Assembly (NCBI GenBank): GCA_001002765.1
Contig: LCMS01000004.1
Coordinates: 31,158-68,774, forward strand
Direction of reading: 5' to 3'
Length of the DNA stretch: 37,617 nt
From: Candidatus Uhrbacteria bacterium GW2011_GWE2_46_68
GTDB lineage: Bacteria > Patescibacteriota > Patescibacteriia > UBA9934 > GWF2-40-263
Shown here: in pieces, positions 24,365 through 31,857 of the stretch
Position numbering within the stretch: position 1 is the stretch's first letter
Layout: every line of letters starts with the position of its first letter
Notes under the pieces: model-generated
Databases searched by the model: none
Seen by the model: only the letters and a program-made list of their open reading frames with translations
Told to the model about the DNA's origin: nothing
Translations under genes and position numbers: made by a program

Positions 24365-25840
24365 TTATTGCAATTCAACTTTTATAAATAACTCTTCTTT
24401 TTCCTCTTCAAGCGATATCGGAAGCTTTAATTTCTCGCACCGCAATGCGTCACGTAATCGGTTCAGTCTTTGGCGCATGGTGTCTTTTGAAATTTTTAAT
24501 TGTCCGGATATCCATTCTGTGGATAGCGGTTGGTACTCTTTATTCATCTCTGTGCCATATCTAATCTCACTTCTATAATCCCACAGAAATTGAAGTGTTT
24601 TGAAAGCCACCCTTTTTCTTACAAGATACGGACGAGTCAGGCTTTCATTTATCTGAATTTGCCCGTCTTTAATAATTTCAAGGTCAGTTATAATTTCTGG
24701 CAAGTCTGTGGATTTTTTTGTGCTCAGTTCAAGAATAAGTAATCGTAGAATACAATTCGCATAGTTCTGATATTTTTCTCTTGAAAATTGCCCCGATGTA
24801 AGTTCATTGAGTGAATTTTTACTATTCAGAATTTTTCTCAGTAAGCTCGCTACCCACGACGCATCTAGAGATCTCATCGATTCTCCAAGGTCTTCGAACT
24901 CGGAAATAATTTCTTCTCTCTGAAATAAGCATTCATGTATTTGTAACAACTCATGCCATTGACCCCATGATCTTGAAGTTCTTATGTTTAGTAATTCGTC
25001 TCTGATATGTTGAAGTCGGATGACGTTTGGTGAGATTTTATACTCCTTGATATCAGTAGTATTTGGCCAGTATTCAATATATGGCTTTGCAAATTCAGCA
25101 AATTCTTGTGTCTCGTTCATTGCCGATATGATCGAGCATAGAGCATTATGTTCCATAATCGGCCACAGCCCTTCTGAAGATGCCATTCCTTTTAATCGAA
25201 ATGCATTCCATCCTTTAATGTTTTCTAAGAGAGTTCCCGATACTTTTTTGTCATCTAATGTGTGTGCAATTTTTTTTGCACAACTACGCACCTCTTGTTC
25301 CGCTTTTGGTAATAGTGCATTGATCTCCTTTTGATCTTTTACCATTTCGGTATCCACCTTAGATTCAATGATATCTCGAAGCTCCTTTGTTTTGAGGACG
25401 AGATCGACCATCTTAGCAATTTCTTCTAACACAAGTGCGTCCGATGAAGCACTAATAATTTGCTTTTGCGCTGTTTCAATCTGACGAACCAATAACGTTT
25501 TATCTACTTTCTGGTATTCAATCTCAATATTTTTCCGTACTTTTTCCTGTCTAAACACAAATTTTGCAAGTTTTAATTTCTCAATGTCTACTTTCCAATA
25601 AAATACTTTTTTACCGAGTTTTTCTACCTCACCCTCTGGTGGTTCCTGATATACAAGAGCGCCTAACACTTGTAACTTTCTCAACGTGAGGTATTGATTC
25701 TCAGGATCAGGAGCACCTTTTATTTCTGAAAAGAGATCTATTTCATAAGAAATTAAACTGTCATCTGATGCCCTTAACAATTCATTAATCTTTAAGACAA
25801 TGTATTGTCGCGATTTGTAGAGATGATCTATTGGTTCCAT
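24365..25840 (-). CDS. 491-residue helical protein with C-terminal HTH, unknown
   Basis: A long, mostly helical protein. The N-terminal 90 residues look like a winged helix (YIVLKINELLRASDDSLISY ... LRKLQVLGALVYQEPPEG ... KKVFYWKVDI). A coiled-coil-like middle follows. The C-terminus has WISGQLKISKDTMRQRLNRL, a convincing helix-turn-helix. No family recognised. It is transcribed alone on the minus strand between the R2 structure and its own terminator, and reads away from R2. Two DNA-binding-like ends suggest a regulator or a replication or partition protein of the element. The TTGTCC repeats lie just past its 3' end and are a candidate target. Confidence 0.6.
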   Translation of the reverse strand: MEPIDHLYKSRQYIVLKINELLRASDDSLISYEIDLFSEIKGAPDPENQYLTLRKLQVLGALVYQEPPEGEVEKLGKKVFYWKVDIEKLKLAKFVFRQEKVRKNIEIEYQKVDKTLLVRQIETAQKQIISASSDALVLEEIAKMVDLVLKTKELRDIIESKVDTEMVKDQKEINALLPKAEQEVRSCAKKIAHTLDDKKVSGTLLENIKGWNAFRLKGMASSEGLWPIMEHNALCSIISAMNETQEFAEFAKPYIEYWPNTTDIKEYKISPNVIRLQHIRDELLNIRTSRSWGQWHELLQIHECLFQREEIISEFEDLGESMRSLDASWVASLLRKILNSKNSLNELTSGQFSREKYQNYANCILRLLILELSTKKSTDLPEIITDLEIIKDGQIQINESLTRPYLVRKRVAFKTLQFLWDYRSEIRYGTEMNKEYQPLSTEWISGQLKISKDTMRQRLNRLRDALRCEKLKLPISLEEEKEELFIKVELQ

Positions 25841-25917
25841 GTTGTAAGGGTACCTCTCTTTTTTCTAATTTTCAAAGCAAATCTGGCTATACGTTTCAGG
25901 ATGATATAGACTATAAA

Positions 25918-26053
25918 TGTCCAAACCCAGCCACTACATGGCCAAGTTTTGGCTGTTTTACCGGAAAGCGCTTAGTAAACGGCACCCGGTTAAAACAGTT
26001 CGAGCACTTTCCGTGTTCGGCTGGGTTTGGACACCACTCGGGTGTCGCTTTTT
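25918..26053 (+). ncRNA. Candidate structured RNA or cis-site R2 with its own terminator
   Basis: An outer 15-bp perfect stem (25918-25932, TGTCCAAACCCAGCC, with 26019-26033) encloses interleaved pairs. CTGTTTTACCGG pairs with CCGGTTAAAACAG (one bulge), and GAAAGCGCT pairs with AGCACTTTC (one mismatch) in pseudoknot order. GCCAA-GTT-TTGGC is a further small hairpin. The outer stem overlaps a perfect terminator, GACACC-ACTCG-GGTGTC then GCTTTTTG (26030-26053), so the two folds compete. It lies between divergent genes. Either a short plus-strand RNA or an attenuator would fit. No strong promoter is evident upstream. Confidence 0.5.
26030..26053 (+). terminator. Intrinsic terminator at the end of R2
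   Basis: GACACC (26030-26035), loop ACTCG, GGTGTC (26041-26046), then GCTTTTTG. It shares four bases with the outer R2 stem. An extended -10 box, TGTTATAAA (26053-26061), starts at its T-run and serves the gene at 26075. Confidence 0.75.
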
Positions 26054-26074
26054 GTTATAAACCCACCTAAAACT

Positions 26075-26614
26075 ATGGGACTATTTTCTAAGAAGAAAAT
26101 CACGATACAAGAATTGATCGATTCAATAATACGAATAGGATATGTGTCTTCGGATGAAGATTTAGATGTTTACAAAAAGTCTTTGAAGGCATGCGGTTTA
26201 TCCAAAGATATCACGAAAAGAAGGAAGGGTGAGATATTTATTTTCGAATTGCTTGCCTCGACACATGCTATACAGTCCGCTTTCACCAAATCTCCTCTCA
26301 TGGGGAATTTTGTATTGGACGCACTTCATGCTTATATCTATTCGGTTTACTCCGAGGATGAGAAAGATCAAACGGATTTTGAGGAATTACTGAATGAACG
26401 ATACAAACGGTACAGAGTAATTTTGGCATCTGATGGTGATATGGTGCCATTTTTTTTGGGCGCAGAGTTCGCTGCTAATTTTTTTGGCGAAGAAGCGCCT
26501 AAGGAGGCTCTGCCTTTTATTCTAACTTCCGCAGAAGTATTTTTTTCACGCATGACCGGTCTCAAGGAATTTTTAGATGAGATTCTTTTGAAATACGAAA
26601 TTATTCCATCCTAA
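26075..26614 (+). CDS. Unknown cargo protein, 179 residues
   Basis: Starts at the ATG at 26075 (MGLFSKKKITIQELIDSIIR), just after an extended -10, rather than the earlier in-frame start at 26027, which would lie inside the R2 terminator. The protein is mixed alpha/beta without signal peptide or membrane helix. It contains LLNERYKRYRVILASDGDM and a hydrophobic FFLGAEFAANFFGEEAP segment. I recognise no family. It begins a plus-strand run of three closely spaced genes, with 8 bases before the next, so they are probably co-transcribed. This is typical of cargo in integrative elements. Confidence 0.6.
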   Translation: MGLFSKKKITIQELIDSIIRIGYVSSDEDLDVYKKSLKACGLSKDITKRRKGEIFIFELLASTHAIQSAFTKSPLMGNFVLDALHAYIYSVYSEDEKDQTDFEELLNERYKRYRVILASDGDMVPFFLGAEFAANFFGEEAPKEALPFILTSAEVFFSRMTGLKEFLDEILLKYEIIPS

Positions 26615-26622
26615 AAATCAAT

Positions 26623-27183
26623 ATGCCCACCGAAATCAATTTTCAAATAAGCTGTGTAGATCAGGAACATTTTTTCGTTCAGTATTCCACTTCTAACAGT
26701 GATGAAGAAGAGAAGAAGAAGGATTCCCTGCTTGCGTTAATTCTCTTAGCACTCCGTCAAGCATCGAACATGAAAGGTAAAGAAGCAGGATCATACCTTG
26801 GAGGAGCACTATCTCAAATTGCTGAAGAAGGTTTCGACTATTTTCCAGAAAATATAAGAGAAGGATTATCGGCACCAGAAGAGAGTGCGAAAAAGCGATT
26901 TGTTGGATTGATTAAGTTTGATGGTCAGAGGGGTGTACTCAATTTTAAAATGGATGCAAATGGATTTGGTTTGTTTTCACAAGACGTTGAAATTTATGCT
27001 GTACGTGCAACATTATTTTTCTCGCTTTATTTACTAAACTTGTATAAAGATTCTGATTTTGAAGATACTATGAAGAAAGCTTTAGGGTATTGCGGCGCCT
27101 ATATTTCTGGTGGTTATGCAACGCTCACCAATCAAAACGATCTTACAGCTACGATAATGGATGAACTTGGAATGCCTTTATAG
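26623..27183 (+). CDS. Unknown cargo protein, 186 residues
   Basis: Starts at ATG 26623, eight bases after the previous stop. The N-terminus looks like a beta-strand domain (EINFQISCVDQEHFFVQYST), followed by an acidic stretch, a helix (LLALILLALRQASNMKGKEA), then FVGLIKFDGQRGVLNFKMDA and a hydrophobic segment (ATLFFSLYLLNLYKDSDF). The last segment is only moderately hydrophobic and may be a core helix instead of a membrane segment. No family recognised. The order and spacing suggest it works with its neighbours, for example as a membrane-associated complex with the following three-helix protein. Confidence 0.6.
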   Translation: MPTEINFQISCVDQEHFFVQYSTSNSDEEEKKKDSLLALILLALRQASNMKGKEAGSYLGGALSQIAEEGFDYFPENIREGLSAPEESAKKRFVGLIKFDGQRGVLNFKMDANGFGLFSQDVEIYAVRATLFFSLYLLNLYKDSDFEDTMKKALGYCGAYISGGYATLTNQNDLTATIMDELGMPL

Positions 27184-27187
27184 ACAT

Positions 27188-27535
27188 ATGGTCATCCTAA
27201 CATTTATATTTGGCTACCTATATGGATTCTTTGCCTTAAGTAATATCATTTTTCCAATTTTTTATTCCATTCCAAAATCGATTCAACTCCACAAGAGTAA
27301 CAAATTGATAAAACGCATACCCTTGATCCAACTTGTTGCCCCATCAATCCTTTGGGCATTGATTACTCTTGGATTACTCTGGCTGATCCATCAAGTTTCT
27401 CCTGGTCAGCAAGAAGTCTTTTTAAGCGCTATGCTTTTCGCACTTGTTTCTATGCTTTTTCAAGTTAAGAAAACTTGGCGGGATCTCGAACTTGACTTCA
27501 ACTCGACTTGGCGCGAGTACCTAAAAGATAGTTAG
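27188..27535 (+). CDS. Small membrane protein, three helices
   Basis: 115 residues from the ATG at 27188, four bases after the previous stop; an alternative start at 27161 would overlap that gene and add nine residues. Three hydrophobic segments: VILTFIFGYLYGFFALSNII, LVAPSILWALITLGLLWLI, and VFLSAMLFALVSMLF. The C-terminus (KKTWRDLELDFNSTWREYL) is charged and cytoplasmic by the positive-inside rule. No family recognised. It is the third gene of a compact cargo set in the integrative element. Membrane proteins at this position of an element often serve entry exclusion or defence, but nothing in the sequence shows which. Confidence 0.6.
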   Translation: MVILTFIFGYLYGFFALSNIIFPIFYSIPKSIQLHKSNKLIKRIPLIQLVAPSILWALITLGLLWLIHQVSPGQQEVFLSAMLFALVSMLFQVKKTWRDLELDFNSTWREYLKDS

Positions 27536-27592
27536 TCTTACAAAACTCATGCAAACTGATTAGATGAACAGTAAACATGAATACTGAGAATC

Positions 27593-28309
27593 CTACTCAG
27601 GCATCTCTACGCCGTTCTTTATAAGCTGCTGTCTTATGACAAAACAGAGATTGAACATTTCCATGTAAAAATACTGCAGGCCTCTAAGATACTGAAATTT
27701 TTCGCCTCGTCGCTCCTGAGAAGCACGCAAAGATTTACTTACACGATACATCTCAAATATTGCGGACTTTTTAAGGTGTTCGAGATTATTTATCAGATCT
27801 TCAGGGATGTAGGCAAGGTATTTATCAATGATAGCATCTAGCTCTCCGCGCAGTCGGTCGGCAAACATAGTATTGTGTGCTTGCCAGTTTGTTGGTCGTT
27901 CGTAGATCGTACTACATGGACTATCAGGATCAAGACTAGCGCAAATCGTGTTAGCAATCTCTTCCGTGAAAAGTTCATCCCAGCGCACTGGCGAGAGTGC
28001 TGTGCCTGAGGCGCTTTTTTGTTGTTCTGCCACTAATTCGGCCAGACGTTCAAGTTGTCCGCATATCTGGGCAAACGCCAAACGGCTCAATTTATAGTTT
28101 CTTCGTTCTCCTTCAAACGAAATAATCACATCCAAAATGAAGACGGTTATGCAGATTCCAATTGCTTCGGCGAGCAGGTTACTCGCCAAGTCTCCTCCAT
28201 AGCCTTGCCAGTAAACTACTAAAATAACCGACATCAATACTAACAAGGCGGAATACAAAATACATCTGCGTCTGAAAATTATCCTAAGTATTGTTTGCCA
28301 CTCTTTCAT
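27593..28309 (-). CDS. Two-helix membrane protein with cytoplasmic helical domain
   Basis: 238 residues from the ATG at 28309. The frame is open to a TTG at 28420, but that extension is not hydrophobic or domain-like. Two membrane helices lie near residues 18-35 (LYSALLVLMSVILVVYW) and 46-65 (LLAEAIGICITVFILDVIIS), joined by a short loop. This is the pattern of a widespread uncharacterised family with LLAE.IGI....FI.D in the second helix. A charged helical domain of about 170 residues follows, presumably cytoplasmic. Codon use is less AT-rich than the neighbouring cargo. It is on the opposite strand to them and could be an independently acquired unit. Confidence 0.6.
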   Translation of the reverse strand: MKEWQTILRIIFRRRCILYSALLVLMSVILVVYWQGYGGDLASNLLAEAIGICITVFILDVIISFEGERRNYKLSRLAFAQICGQLERLAELVAEQQKSASGTALSPVRWDELFTEEIANTICASLDPDSPCSTIYERPTNWQAHNTMFADRLRGELDAIIDKYLAYIPEDLINNLEHLKKSAIFEMYRVSKSLRASQERRGEKFQYLRGLQYFYMEMFNLCFVIRQQLIKNGVEMPE

Positions 28310-28626
28310 GCCAAGATAGTGTACAGAAGGAATAGCCCATTGGAAACATGCGTGTTGAGCCACTACATCTTGCACCACTGAGACCTCTAAGGTGTACAAG
28401 TTGTATCTGTCCTTACGCAACCAATCCTATAAATCGGTTTTCAAAACACTCTAAAATTTGACGGTCGATCTCATCAACTATAATCGTTTGTAGATTTTCT
28501 GGTAGTGGAGCTACAATGTAGACTCAAACTACCCACAAGAGTTCTTACCGACCTCACGAGACCTTACCACAAGAGGCGATCATTCTTGGTTATTACCTTA
28601 CTGATATAGAGGTGTGAATAAATTTT
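28310..28626. other. Intergenic region holding 150-bp repeat copy 1
   Basis: About 317 bases. The first part (28310-28418) is the leader of the minus-strand membrane protein gene. The rest is mostly repeat copy 1 (28419-28569), with a hairpin GAGCTAC-AAT-GTAG-A-CTC inside a GGTAGT/ACTACC stem. A short AT-rich stretch precedes the gene at 28627. I see no small gene. Confidence 0.5.
28419..28569. repeat. 150-bp direct repeat, copy 1
   Basis: Aligns along its whole length with 30092-30241 in the same orientation, roughly two thirds identical by eye. Exactly shared blocks are GTTTTCAAAACA (28437-28448) and AATCGTTTGTAGATT (28482-28496). Both copies end in CCA (ACCTTACCA here). GTTTTCAAAAC is itself a perfect palindrome. 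Confidence 0.75.
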
Positions 28627-29172
28627 ATGACTTTTTGGATCCTACTTCTGATTATCTTCTTGCTTTTCTTAATTCTTAAAAAGCGAGAAGATCAACCCAC
28701 ACTTACTGAAGAGTCGTCATCTATTTTAGAAGAGGAACAAGTTCTTGAGATTCAACGTAAATTTGAGAGAAGGAGGAAGGAGTTGAAATATGCTCCCGAC
28801 ACACCTTCAGAAAAAGAGATGTATATTTACGAAAACTTAATGCGTGGTTGGTTTTATACCCTATCTGGTAAACATAGATATGATAATGAAATGATTCAAA
28901 AGATTCGAAAAGATTGGGTTAACTACATGAGTCTTCTTGAAGAAGCTAGCACAGACAATTATTTAGCACTGGAATCTGATGATGAAGAAACAGAAATGGA
29001 TTACCGTGATGATCACATTAAGGCGGTATTGCAATTGAATGCGATCGAAGATGCTTTTGCGCATCTCATGGGTGAAAAAGAGTTCCAGCAACTTGAAAAC
29101 ACTCGTAAACAACCGTACTCATTTTTTTTGAAAGATGGATCAGATAAAGATTTGATCACAAAGATGGAATAG
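28627..29172 (+). CDS. Single-pass membrane protein, 181 residues
   Basis: An N-terminal membrane anchor (FWILLLIIFLLFLILKKRED) without cleavage site, so the rest is likely cytoplasmic. It continues with a charged coiled-coil segment (EEEQVLEIQRKFERRRKEL) and a soluble helical domain with an acidic loop (ESDDEETEMDYRDDH). No family recognised. It is flanked by the two 150-bp repeats with the collagen-like lipoprotein gene, and ends at its own terminator. TGTG and weak purines precede the ATG; no clear Shine-Dalgarno. Confidence 0.6.
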   Translation: MTFWILLLIIFLLFLILKKREDQPTLTEESSSILEEEQVLEIQRKFERRRKELKYAPDTPSEKEMYIYENLMRGWFYTLSGKHRYDNEMIQKIRKDWVNYMSLLEEASTDNYLALESDDEETEMDYRDDHIKAVLQLNAIEDAFAHLMGEKEFQQLENTRKQPYSFFLKDGSDKDLITKME

Positions 29173-29309
29173 ATCTAAAAAGATCGATTCTTTCAGAGCA
29201 AACGAACATATTGTTTTGGATCTTTTTAATACCGAGATTCGTTTTATTAAGGTTAAATTTTGGTAGCACAAGTCAAAATTGAGTCGTGCTAAGTAACAAA
29301 AAAAGATAA

Positions 29310-29340
29310 AACGCCCCTCGTTTGGGGCGTTGCGTTTTTT
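29310..29340 (+). terminator. Terminator between the convergent cassette genes
   Basis: AACGCCCC (29310-29317) pairs perfectly with GGGGCGTT (29324-29331), followed by GCGTTTTTT. The 140 bases between the upstream stop and this hairpin hold nothing I can identify. Confidence 0.8.
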
Positions 29341-29380
29341 AGACTGATGGCATCAGTTGCGTAGAACCAGGTCGTTGACC

Positions 29381-30022
29381 TTACTGAACCACCACGTCGA
29401 ATGGACCGACGAAATCGAACGAGACTGGCTCTACTTCGATTTGGTTGATCAGTTCCGTCGTCGTCACCTCACAGTCCCACTCACCTGTGACGTAGTTGTT
29501 CAGACGTGAGTACCCGGTCAGATCGCTCGGTGTGGCACCCTCTTGGACTCTGTAGTGCCAACCCTCATGCCCACGCAGAAACGTGTGATCTAGAATGTTC
29601 TCAATGTAGGCTTGACCAGTGCAGTCCGTAGTCGTGAAGTTGATGTTCTCGTTTTGATCAACAACTTTCGGAGGGAGTCGACTGACGTAAAAGAACAGCT
29701 CAATGTCCGTATTGAAGACGAGGAAGTTTGAACCACCTGGGCTTGAGTATGCGGCTGACGTTACATCGACGATGTTGCCGATGTATGCGCCATCCCCATC
29801 CACGATCGCCAGGCTGAAGCCAGGCACACCTAGGTTTCCTTGCGGACCTTCGACTCCCTGTGATCCTTGATCACCCTGCGGCCCTTGGATCCCCTGAGGC
29901 CCAGGATCACCTTGTGGACCCGATGGACCTTCAGGGCCCTCCAGACCTTGCTCACAGACACATGGCTCAGGTTGGCAGCCAACGCAGGCCAGGAGAAGAA
30001 CTGTCAGAGTCAGATGCTTCAC
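29381..30022 (-). CDS. Collagen-like lipoprotein
   Basis: 213 residues. The GTG start at 30022 is supported by a canonical GGAGGTG four bases upstream. The signal peptide [15 protein letters not shown] ends in a lipobox (CVGC), so it should be lipid-anchored outside the membrane. Residues about 25-67 are 14 Gly-X-Y triplets ([19 protein letters not shown] and so on), able to form a collagen triple helix and hence a trimer. A C-terminal globular domain of about 140 residues with cysteines ([13 protein letters not shown]) follows. Codons are more GC-rich than the flanking genes. It may be a surface stalk or adhesin; for CPR bacteria, host attachment is a possible role, by inference only. Confidence 0.8.
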   Translation of the reverse strand: MKHLTLTVLLLACVGCQPEPCVCEQGLEGPEGPSGPQGDPGPQGIQGPQGDQGSQGVEGPQGNLGVPGFSLAIVDGDGAYIGNIVDVTSAAYSSPGGSNFLVFNTDIELFFYVSRLPPKVVDQNENINFTTTDCTGQAYIENILDHTFLRGHEGWHYRVQEGATPSDLTGYSRLNNYVTGEWDCEVTTTELINQIEVEPVSFDFVGPFDVVVQ

Positions 30023-30091
30023 TCGTCACCTCCAGGTGGTTAGTCCCGAAATCGGAACCGACGACCTTATTCTACACAGGAGCCTCTGTCA

Positions 30092-30241
30092 AACCAACCC
30101 ACTAAATCAGTTTTCAAAACATGTAAAAATTTGTCGGACGATCTTATAAAAATCAATCGTTTGTAGATTCTTGGGTGGGGGGGCTAAGATGTAAGTTCAA
30201 ACACACACCAAAGTTCTAACCTCCCTCGCCAGCCCCTGCCA
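30092..30241. repeat. 150-bp direct repeat, copy 2, ending in the tRNA-Trp 3' decamer
   Basis: Companion of 28419-28569, with the same exact blocks at 30110-30121 and 30155-30169. Its last ten bases, GCCCCTGCCA, equal the tRNA-Trp 3' end (19414-19423). GGGGGCT (30179-30185) can pair with AGCCCCT (30231-30237), like an acceptor stem before GCCA, but no D-arm, anticodon arm or T-arm is present. Proposed as attR or a remnant of it. Confidence 0.7.
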
Positions 30242-30276
30242 AAATTCCTTCGCTAAATGAGCGAAGGAATTTTTTG
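30241..30276. terminator. Bidirectional terminator at the right element boundary
   Basis: A perfect 14-bp stem, AAAATTCCTTCGCT (30241-30254) with AGCGAAGGAATTTT (30260-30273), flanked by A and T runs. It serves the convergent minus-strand gene at 30285 and anything transcribed through repeat copy 2. Confidence 0.85.
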
Positions 30277-30284
30277 TTAACGGA

Positions 30285-30773
30285 TCACGGTGTATATACC
30301 GGCATCGTTATGACCAGATACTTTTTTTGATCAGTTTTGATAACGGCGAATGAAAACATCGACGTGCCACCTAGTTGTGTGAACTCTGAAATTCTGTCCG
30401 GATTATTGAACCAGACGTTAAAGAAGAACATATTTTTATCAGGTTGTGAAGCAAAATCTGTGTTTCGGATTTCCATACATTGAAGACCGTTTTGCTCGCA
30501 TCCTCGTTTCCAGAGCAAGGCAAGATCGGTAGGCTCAACATCAGGGTTCCAATCTCGCAGTTGGTCGTAATCGCCACCATAAACGGCAGTAGCCGCGTCA
30601 TAATCTTTTTCGTAGAGCGAATCAAGGAATGTGATCAATACTCCTTCCGCCTCATTTTCATCAGTGGTTTCGATAATGGTGACTATCGATGAGTTCAGAA
30701 ATTTTTGGAAATACATCCCAAGAAATAAGGCAATAATGGCGGTTAGTCCAATAATGAAGATAATTTTTCTCAT
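30285..30773 (-). CDS. Membrane-anchored hypothetical protein
   Basis: 162 residues. One N-terminal hydrophobic helix (KIIFIIGLTAIIALFLGMYF) anchors it, with the rest outside. The exported domain begins with a helix containing FLDSLYEKDYDAATAVYGG, like the opening of small NTF2-like or DUF4878-type domains, and ends with two strands (FSFAVIKTDQKKYLVITMPV). Two cysteines (CEQNGLQC) could form a disulphide. This looks like a lineage-specific envelope protein; the function is unknown. It is the first gene outside the proposed element. Confidence 0.65.
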   Translation of the reverse strand: MRKIIFIIGLTAIIALFLGMYFQKFLNSSIVTIIETTDENEAEGVLITFLDSLYEKDYDAATAVYGGDYDQLRDWNPDVEPTDLALLWKRGCEQNGLQCMEIRNTDFASQPDKNMFFFNVWFNNPDRISEFTQLGGTSMFSFAVIKTDQKKYLVITMPVYTP

Positions 30774-30881
30774 ACGAAATAATTCTAGCAGACAAAGACG
30801 GTTTCATCTAACACAACGGTTCCGACATCCTTGCATAGCTCATGTCAGCTTTTTTGTGAAGCGACGGAAGGGCTGAATGTC

Positions 30882-30890
30882 TGGTAGAAT
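30882..30890 (+). promoter_or_regulatory. Extended -10 promoter of the Cys-repeat protein gene
   Basis: TGGTAGAAT: TG one base before TAGAAT, 46 bases ahead of the ATG at 30937. An open frame from 30877 begins inside this box, which argues for the later start. Confidence 0.4.
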
Positions 30891-30936
30891 AGTGACATCG
30901 CATATCCATCACAACATAAAACGAAAAACTATTTTT

Positions 30937-31839
30937 ATGCAATCAAAAACATTTTTTTTCGGCATCGTAGGAGGTGTGATTCTTTCTCTGTTTGGTTTCG
31001 GACTTTTTACTGTATGGACGGCAGAAAAAGAACAAGCATCTTTTTCTGACGCTGTCCCCACTGCCGTTATTTCCACCACCACAGAATCCATCACACCCGC
31101 ATCAGAACCTATAGTCAGAGCCTCTGTGTTACTACCCGAAGACCCTTGGCGTGAAGTGACACAAGGACAGGTGCTTTCCAATGGGAACGTCTGGCTTCTT
31201 ACCCGTCCTATTTTCGAGAAAGGTGACCCCCCGGTAGTAAATCCCTGTGCGGAGCAAAATATTTGTCCTATCCAAAGCTGGATGGTGAATCTCAAAGAAG
31301 GTGTTGCTCATCTTTCTTCAGAACAAAACAGTTATGGCTCTTCCGCAAATGTCTCGGTGTATGAACCAAACATGCTTGGAGAAAAAACATTACACGTCGC
31401 TTGGATCATCTATGTCGGTTTTTCACATACGACACGCATGGATAGAATCGAGCAAATCAACATGGAAGATGGCACGATTTTGATGACAATCGGACCAACA
31501 GATTTGGATAAAAACAAGTCAGATCTTCTGGGTGCAGCACAATATAATTGTGAACTAAGCGGCGGAAGCTTTGCCAGTGAAACATGTGTCTGTCCAAATA
31601 CAGATTTTGTAACAGGAGAATATTTGTTTGATGGCAAGACGGGATATTGCATTTCCGAAGCGGGCGGTCCTATGGGTGATGCATTTTTTGCTTCCATCGG
31701 TCTTCCTTACGGTGATTATGGCTATTGGAGAAACACTATCTTCGGTTTGTGTGAACAAAGCGGCGGATCTGTCTCCGGCGCATCCTGCCAATGTCCGAAT
31801 GAGATGATCTATAATAAAGAAACAGGGGCGTGTGAGTAA
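30937..31839 (+). CDS. Exported protein with two Cys-rich repeats
   Basis: 300 residues from the ATG at 30937, which directly begins a signal anchor (SKTFFFGIVGGVILSLFGFG). A threonine/serine-rich linker follows, then a beta-rich domain with CAEQNICPIQSW. The C-terminal third carries the same cysteine module twice: CELSGGSFASETCVCPN ... TGYC and CEQSGGSVSGASCQCPN ... TGACE, probably each held by disulphides. Similar modules occur in exported CPR proteins, as far as I recall. It should be anchored to the cytoplasmic membrane and face outward. It precedes a lipoprotein gene by 18 bases on the same strand. Confidence 0.65.
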   Translation: MQSKTFFFGIVGGVILSLFGFGLFTVWTAEKEQASFSDAVPTAVISTTTESITPASEPIVRASVLLPEDPWREVTQGQVLSNGNVWLLTRPIFEKGDPPVVNPCAEQNICPIQSWMVNLKEGVAHLSSEQNSYGSSANVSVYEPNMLGEKTLHVAWIIYVGFSHTTRMDRIEQINMEDGTILMTIGPTDLDKNKSDLLGAAQYNCELSGGSFASETCVCPNTDFVTGEYLFDGKTGYCISEAGGPMGDAFFASIGLPYGDYGYWRNTIFGLCEQSGGSVSGASCQCPNEMIYNKETGACE

Positions 31840-31857
31840 ATAATTTCCTCATACTTT

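Larger units (their letters stand above)
19413..30241. mobile_element. Putative integrative element at tRNA-Trp
   Basis: The left end is set by the recombinase overlapping tRNA-Trp. The proposed right end is the 10-mer GCCCCTGCCA at 30232-30241, identical to the tRNA-Trp 3' end at 19414-19423 and ending a 150-bp repeat. Beyond it are a terminator and ordinary envelope genes. Inside are a recombinase, a zinc-ribbon protein, a primase-helicase, a regulator-like protein and unknown cargo, mostly AT-rich. I see no capsid, portal, terminase, relaxase or type IV secretion gene, so it may be an integrative plasmid or phage satellite. The right boundary is an inference. An earlier boundary at 28569, the end of the first repeat copy, is also possible. 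Confidence 0.6.

Noticed and set aside
30179-30241. tRNA or tmRNA 3' half at the end of repeat copy 2
   Set aside because: A 7-bp acceptor-like stem with GCCA exists, but there is no D-, anticodon- or T-arm. Copy 1 does not preserve the stem, and no tmRNA 5' end or tag frame is found nearby.
28419-30241. Integron attC sites for the 150-bp repeats
   Set aside because: The outer ends of each repeat are not complementary, no GTTRRRY/RYYYAAC core pair is placed correctly, and no tyrosine integron integrase is seen.
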